Part shown: positions 61,592-64,000 of the stretch, piece by piece
Layout: every line of letters begins with the position of its first letter
Numbering within the stretch: the first letter of the stretch is position 1
NCBI RefSeq assembly: GCF_000314855.2
Contig: NZ_KB233223.1
Coordinates: forward strand, 633,904 to 697,903
Source of the DNA: Providencia burhodogranariea DSM 19968
Lineage (GTDB): Bacteria; Pseudomonadota; Gammaproteobacteria; Enterobacterales; Enterobacteriaceae
DNA length: 64,000 nucleotides
Direction: 5' to 3'
Notes under the pieces: generated by a model
Told to the model about the DNA's origin: nothing
What the model saw: only the letters and a program-made list of their open reading frames with translations
Database searches by the model: none
Position numbers and translations under genes: made by a program

Positions 61592-62041
61592 TTGGCGATA
61601 AATATCAAGTAAAAGATAAGACTTGTAACATTTTAATTATTGAGGTTTACATATCTCTATATTTAAGAGTGTATTCTTGATGACAATAAGTTAATGATTA
61701 GTTAGAGTGCCCCTTTCTAGGGAGGGTGATCTTTAAAGGTTAATTTTTATTTGAATAAAAAACCTTTTAAGCATGGCCAATTATTCATTGTCTAGTGAAC
61801 TAGATAAGAGCCACCTACACAGCAGAAAATCGTTTTTAATCGAATTCGAAGGGTATTTTTCATTAACGACTTGGTTTTTTTATGATTTTTTTAATCAGCT
61901 CAATATTTGATATAATGAAACTAATGTTATTTCAATTAATTAGTACAATGAAAATACGTTGCAAAGTTCAACAGCCCTAGCTACAACTTGGCTTTTATTC
62001 TAAAATCACCAGATGTTTCAGTTTTAGGTTCGGAATTATAG
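61592..62041. promoter_or_regulatory. Divergent region argA / amiC
   Basis: About 450 bp, AT-rich. It holds an imperfect 11-bp inverted repeat CTTTAAAGGTT / AACCTTTTAAG (61731-61771) and a likely amiC promoter with extended -10 TGATATAAT (61908-61916). No gene is seen. Confidence 0.5.
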
Positions 62042-63292
62042 ATGAGTCACGAAGATCACAATCCATCCAAGCGACGCTTCATTCAAGGGGCGGGTGCTGT
62101 TATGTTACTTAGCATCAGCCCGTTTGGTTTTGCTGCGAATACAAACATTGTTGCGGTTCGTATTTGGCCGGCTTCGAGCTATACGCGTGTGACTCTAGAA
62201 TCAAATGTGCCGCTAAAATATCGCCAATTTGCATTGGATAACCCTGAGCGTATTGTTGTTGATCTCGAGGGAGTACAACTTAATAACGTCTTGAAAAAAA
62301 TGGGCGCTCAAATTCAATCGCGTGATCCCTACCTAAAATTAGTGAGAGTTGGTCAGTATGACCCGAAAACAGTACGTCTTGTTTTTGAAGTTAAAAATAG
62401 GGTCAGCCCACAAATCTTTAAGATGGCTCCAGTCTCTGAATTTAAACATCGTTTAGTGATGGATTTTTATCCTGGTAAAGGGGTAGAAACAACCGATGAT
62501 CCACTGCTTGCATTATTGGAAGATTATAATAAAGGTGATTTAGAAGAGAATATGCCTGCTCAGGCTAAAAAACCAGGGCAAGCAGGTAAAGATCGCCCTA
62601 TTATTATTATGATTGATCCTGGCCATGGTGGTGAAGATCCCGGTGCTATTGGGAAATATAAAACACGAGAGAAAGATGTCGTGTTGCAGATTGCGCGTCG
62701 TTTAAAAGCTCTGATTGATAAAGATCCTGAAATGCGTGCTCATATGACACGTAATGAAGATGTGTTTATTCCATTGCAAGTTAGGGTTGCTAAAGCACGT
62801 AAAATGCAGGCTGATTTATTTGTTTCTATTCACGCTGATGCCTTTACTAATCGCTCTGCACATGGTTCATCCGTTTTTGCTTTATCAACCAAAGGCGCAA
62901 CGAGTAATACCGCTCGTTACTTAGCTCAGACTCAGAATGAGGCTGACTTAATTGGTGGCGTAAGTAAAAGTGGCGATGTCTATCTTGACCATACAATGCT
63001 TGATTTAGTTCAAACGGCTACGATTAATGATAGTTTAAAGTTTGGTGATGAAGTTTTATCGCGTATGGGCAAAGTGAATAGGTTACATAAAAATAAAGTT
63101 GATCAGGCAGGCTTTGCGGTTCTTAAGGCACCAGAAATCCCATCTATCTTAGTTGAGACGGCGTTTATTAGTAATTTAGAAGAAGAACGAAAACTTAAAA
63201 CAGCGAAATTTCAGCAACAGATGGCAGAGTCCATTTTTCAAGGTATCAAAGCATACTTCCGTAATGGTGGTAAGCTTACAATTAGAAATTAA
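62042..63292 (+). CDS. amiC: N-acetylmuramoyl-L-alanine amidase AmiC
   Basis: AmiC splits septal peptidoglycan for daughter-cell separation and is activated by NlpD. The Tat signal [22 protein letters not shown] keeps the twin arginine at residues 11-12. An AMIN domain (about 35-140) is followed by an Amidase_3 zinc domain with [11 protein letters not shown], the Glu in TREKDVVLQ, the His in SIHADAF and the catalytic Glu in LVETAFISN. Length is 416 (E. coli 417). It is divergent from argA and next to the initiator tRNA cluster, as in E. coli. Confidence 0.96.
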   Translation: MSHEDHNPSKRRFIQGAGAVMLLSISPFGFAANTNIVAVRIWPASSYTRVTLESNVPLKYRQFALDNPERIVVDLEGVQLNNVLKKMGAQIQSRDPYLKLVRVGQYDPKTVRLVFEVKNRVSPQIFKMAPVSEFKHRLVMDFYPGKGVETTDDPLLALLEDYNKGDLEENMPAQAKKPGQAGKDRPIIIMIDPGHGGEDPGAIGKYKTREKDVVLQIARRLKALIDKDPEMRAHMTRNEDVFIPLQVRVAKARKMQADLFVSIHADAFTNRSAHGSSVFALSTKGATSNTARYLAQTQNEADLIGGVSKSGDVYLDHTMLDLVQTATINDSLKFGDEVLSRMGKVNRLHKNKVDQAGFAVLKAPEIPSILVETAFISNLEEERKLKTAKFQQQMAESIFQGIKAYFRNGGKLTIRN

Positions 63293-63296
63293 TATG

Positions 63297-63393
63297 TACC
63301 CGTCATCCATCAAGTTAGATGGGCATTATGACTGAGCTACCTCATATATATTCCCTCGAAGCTATATATCTTCAATTTTTTACTATATAACAA
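63297..63393. repeat. Decayed ERIC-like sequence after amiC
   Basis: CCGTCATCCATCAAGTTAG and a later CTATATATCTTCAATTTTTTA loosely resemble the ERIC arms. Weak. Confidence 0.25.
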
Positions 63394-63502
63394 ATAGTTA
63401 AATGTTAATGGGCGACAAACTGAAAAGTAAATTGCTTTTTTAGGGGGGGAGGAAATTATAATATTAGGAATGATTTAGAATCATAGGGGAATCATTAAAA
63501 AC

Positions 63503-63579
<77 letters not shown>

Positions 63580-63609
63580 ACTGAAGAGGCTAAATATTTC
63601 AGGTAAAAT

Positions 63610-63686
<77 letters not shown>

Positions 63687-63718
63687 CCTGAAATACTTTT
63701 ACTACACTAACAAATTAT

Positions 63719-63795
<77 letters not shown>

Positions 63796-63808
63796 TCCGA
63801 TAGCGGGC

Positions 63809-63836
63809 ACTATACGCGGGATGAGATCTGATGCAA
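63809..63836 (-). promoter_or_regulatory. Promoter of the initiator tRNA operon
   Basis: On the minus strand -35 TTGCAT and -10 TATAGT are 16 bp apart, followed by the GC-rich discriminator GCCCGC typical of stringently controlled stable-RNA promoters. It lies about 14 bp before the first tRNA. Confidence 0.75.
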
Positions 63837-64000
63837 GTTTTTTCGTGTTTTTTTTCAATTTTTAGCATTGATAGAACAAAATATATGCTCTACGTTCGTT
63901 TTTTATGCGTTCGTGGATATGTATAGCTGTATTAATTGATTAACTAAATAGTATTACCCGTTTCATTATTAATATGGGTTTGCTATTGTGCGCTTCATAT

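Noticed and set aside
61540-61608. Upstream extension of argA
   Set aside because: It translates the ARG box DNA and lies beyond the ribosome site.

Overview
The window is core chromosome of a gammaproteobacterium of the order Enterobacterales. The moderately AT-rich composition, the gene content and the near-E. coli protein sequences point to the Morganellaceae, most likely Providencia; the species is my inference. No prophage, integron, CRISPR array or intact insertion sequence was found. Almost every gene is a recognisable housekeeping gene.

Layout. (1) 1-20.7 kb corresponds to the E. coli glnE-parC/sufI neighbourhood: the glnE tail, hldE, ubiK, ribB behind an FMN riboswitch, ygiD, an amidase gene inserted where E. 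coli has none, ygiC-ygiB, tolC, then the divergent run nudF-cpdA-yqiA-parE-parC-plsC-ftsP. (2) 20.7-40.6 kb corresponds to the E. coli 1-minute region: a LysE-type exporter, folA, the minus-strand run lptD-surA-pdxA-rsmA-apaG-apaH, djlA, rluA, rapA, polB, and thiBPQ behind a TPP riboswitch. (3) 40.7-63.8 kb corresponds to the E. coli 63-minute region: rppH-ptsP-lgt-thyA, a minor prepilin cluster (ppdA, ppdB, ygdB, ppdC), recC-ptrA-recB-recD, one unrecognised acidic protein, argA, amiC and three initiator tRNA genes. These blocks are far apart in E. coli, so their junctions are rearrangement breakpoints relative to it.

How the genes work together. recC-ptrA-recB-recD is tightly packed and encodes RecBCD nuclease plus protease III. 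lptD-surA couples the LPS translocon to its chaperone. thiBPQ is a thiamine ABC importer under TPP control. argA carries a tandem ARG box for ArgR. polB keeps a LexA box. parE and parC encode topoisomerase IV.

Most interesting points. DNA polymerase II has Ala in place of the near-invariant Tyr of motif B (codon 35410-35412), a position where the same substitution in RB69 polymerase lowers base selection. FtsP/SufI has lost the second Arg of its Tat motif (Arg-Cys). A 14-codon micro-ORF with a perfect Shine-Dalgarno sequence lies between tolC and ygiB. Nine-G tracts interrupt recB and apaH. Divergent ERIC-type repeats are scattered through the intergenic gaps, and one of them extends the apparent ubiK reading frame. 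I found no clearly new multi-gene system.
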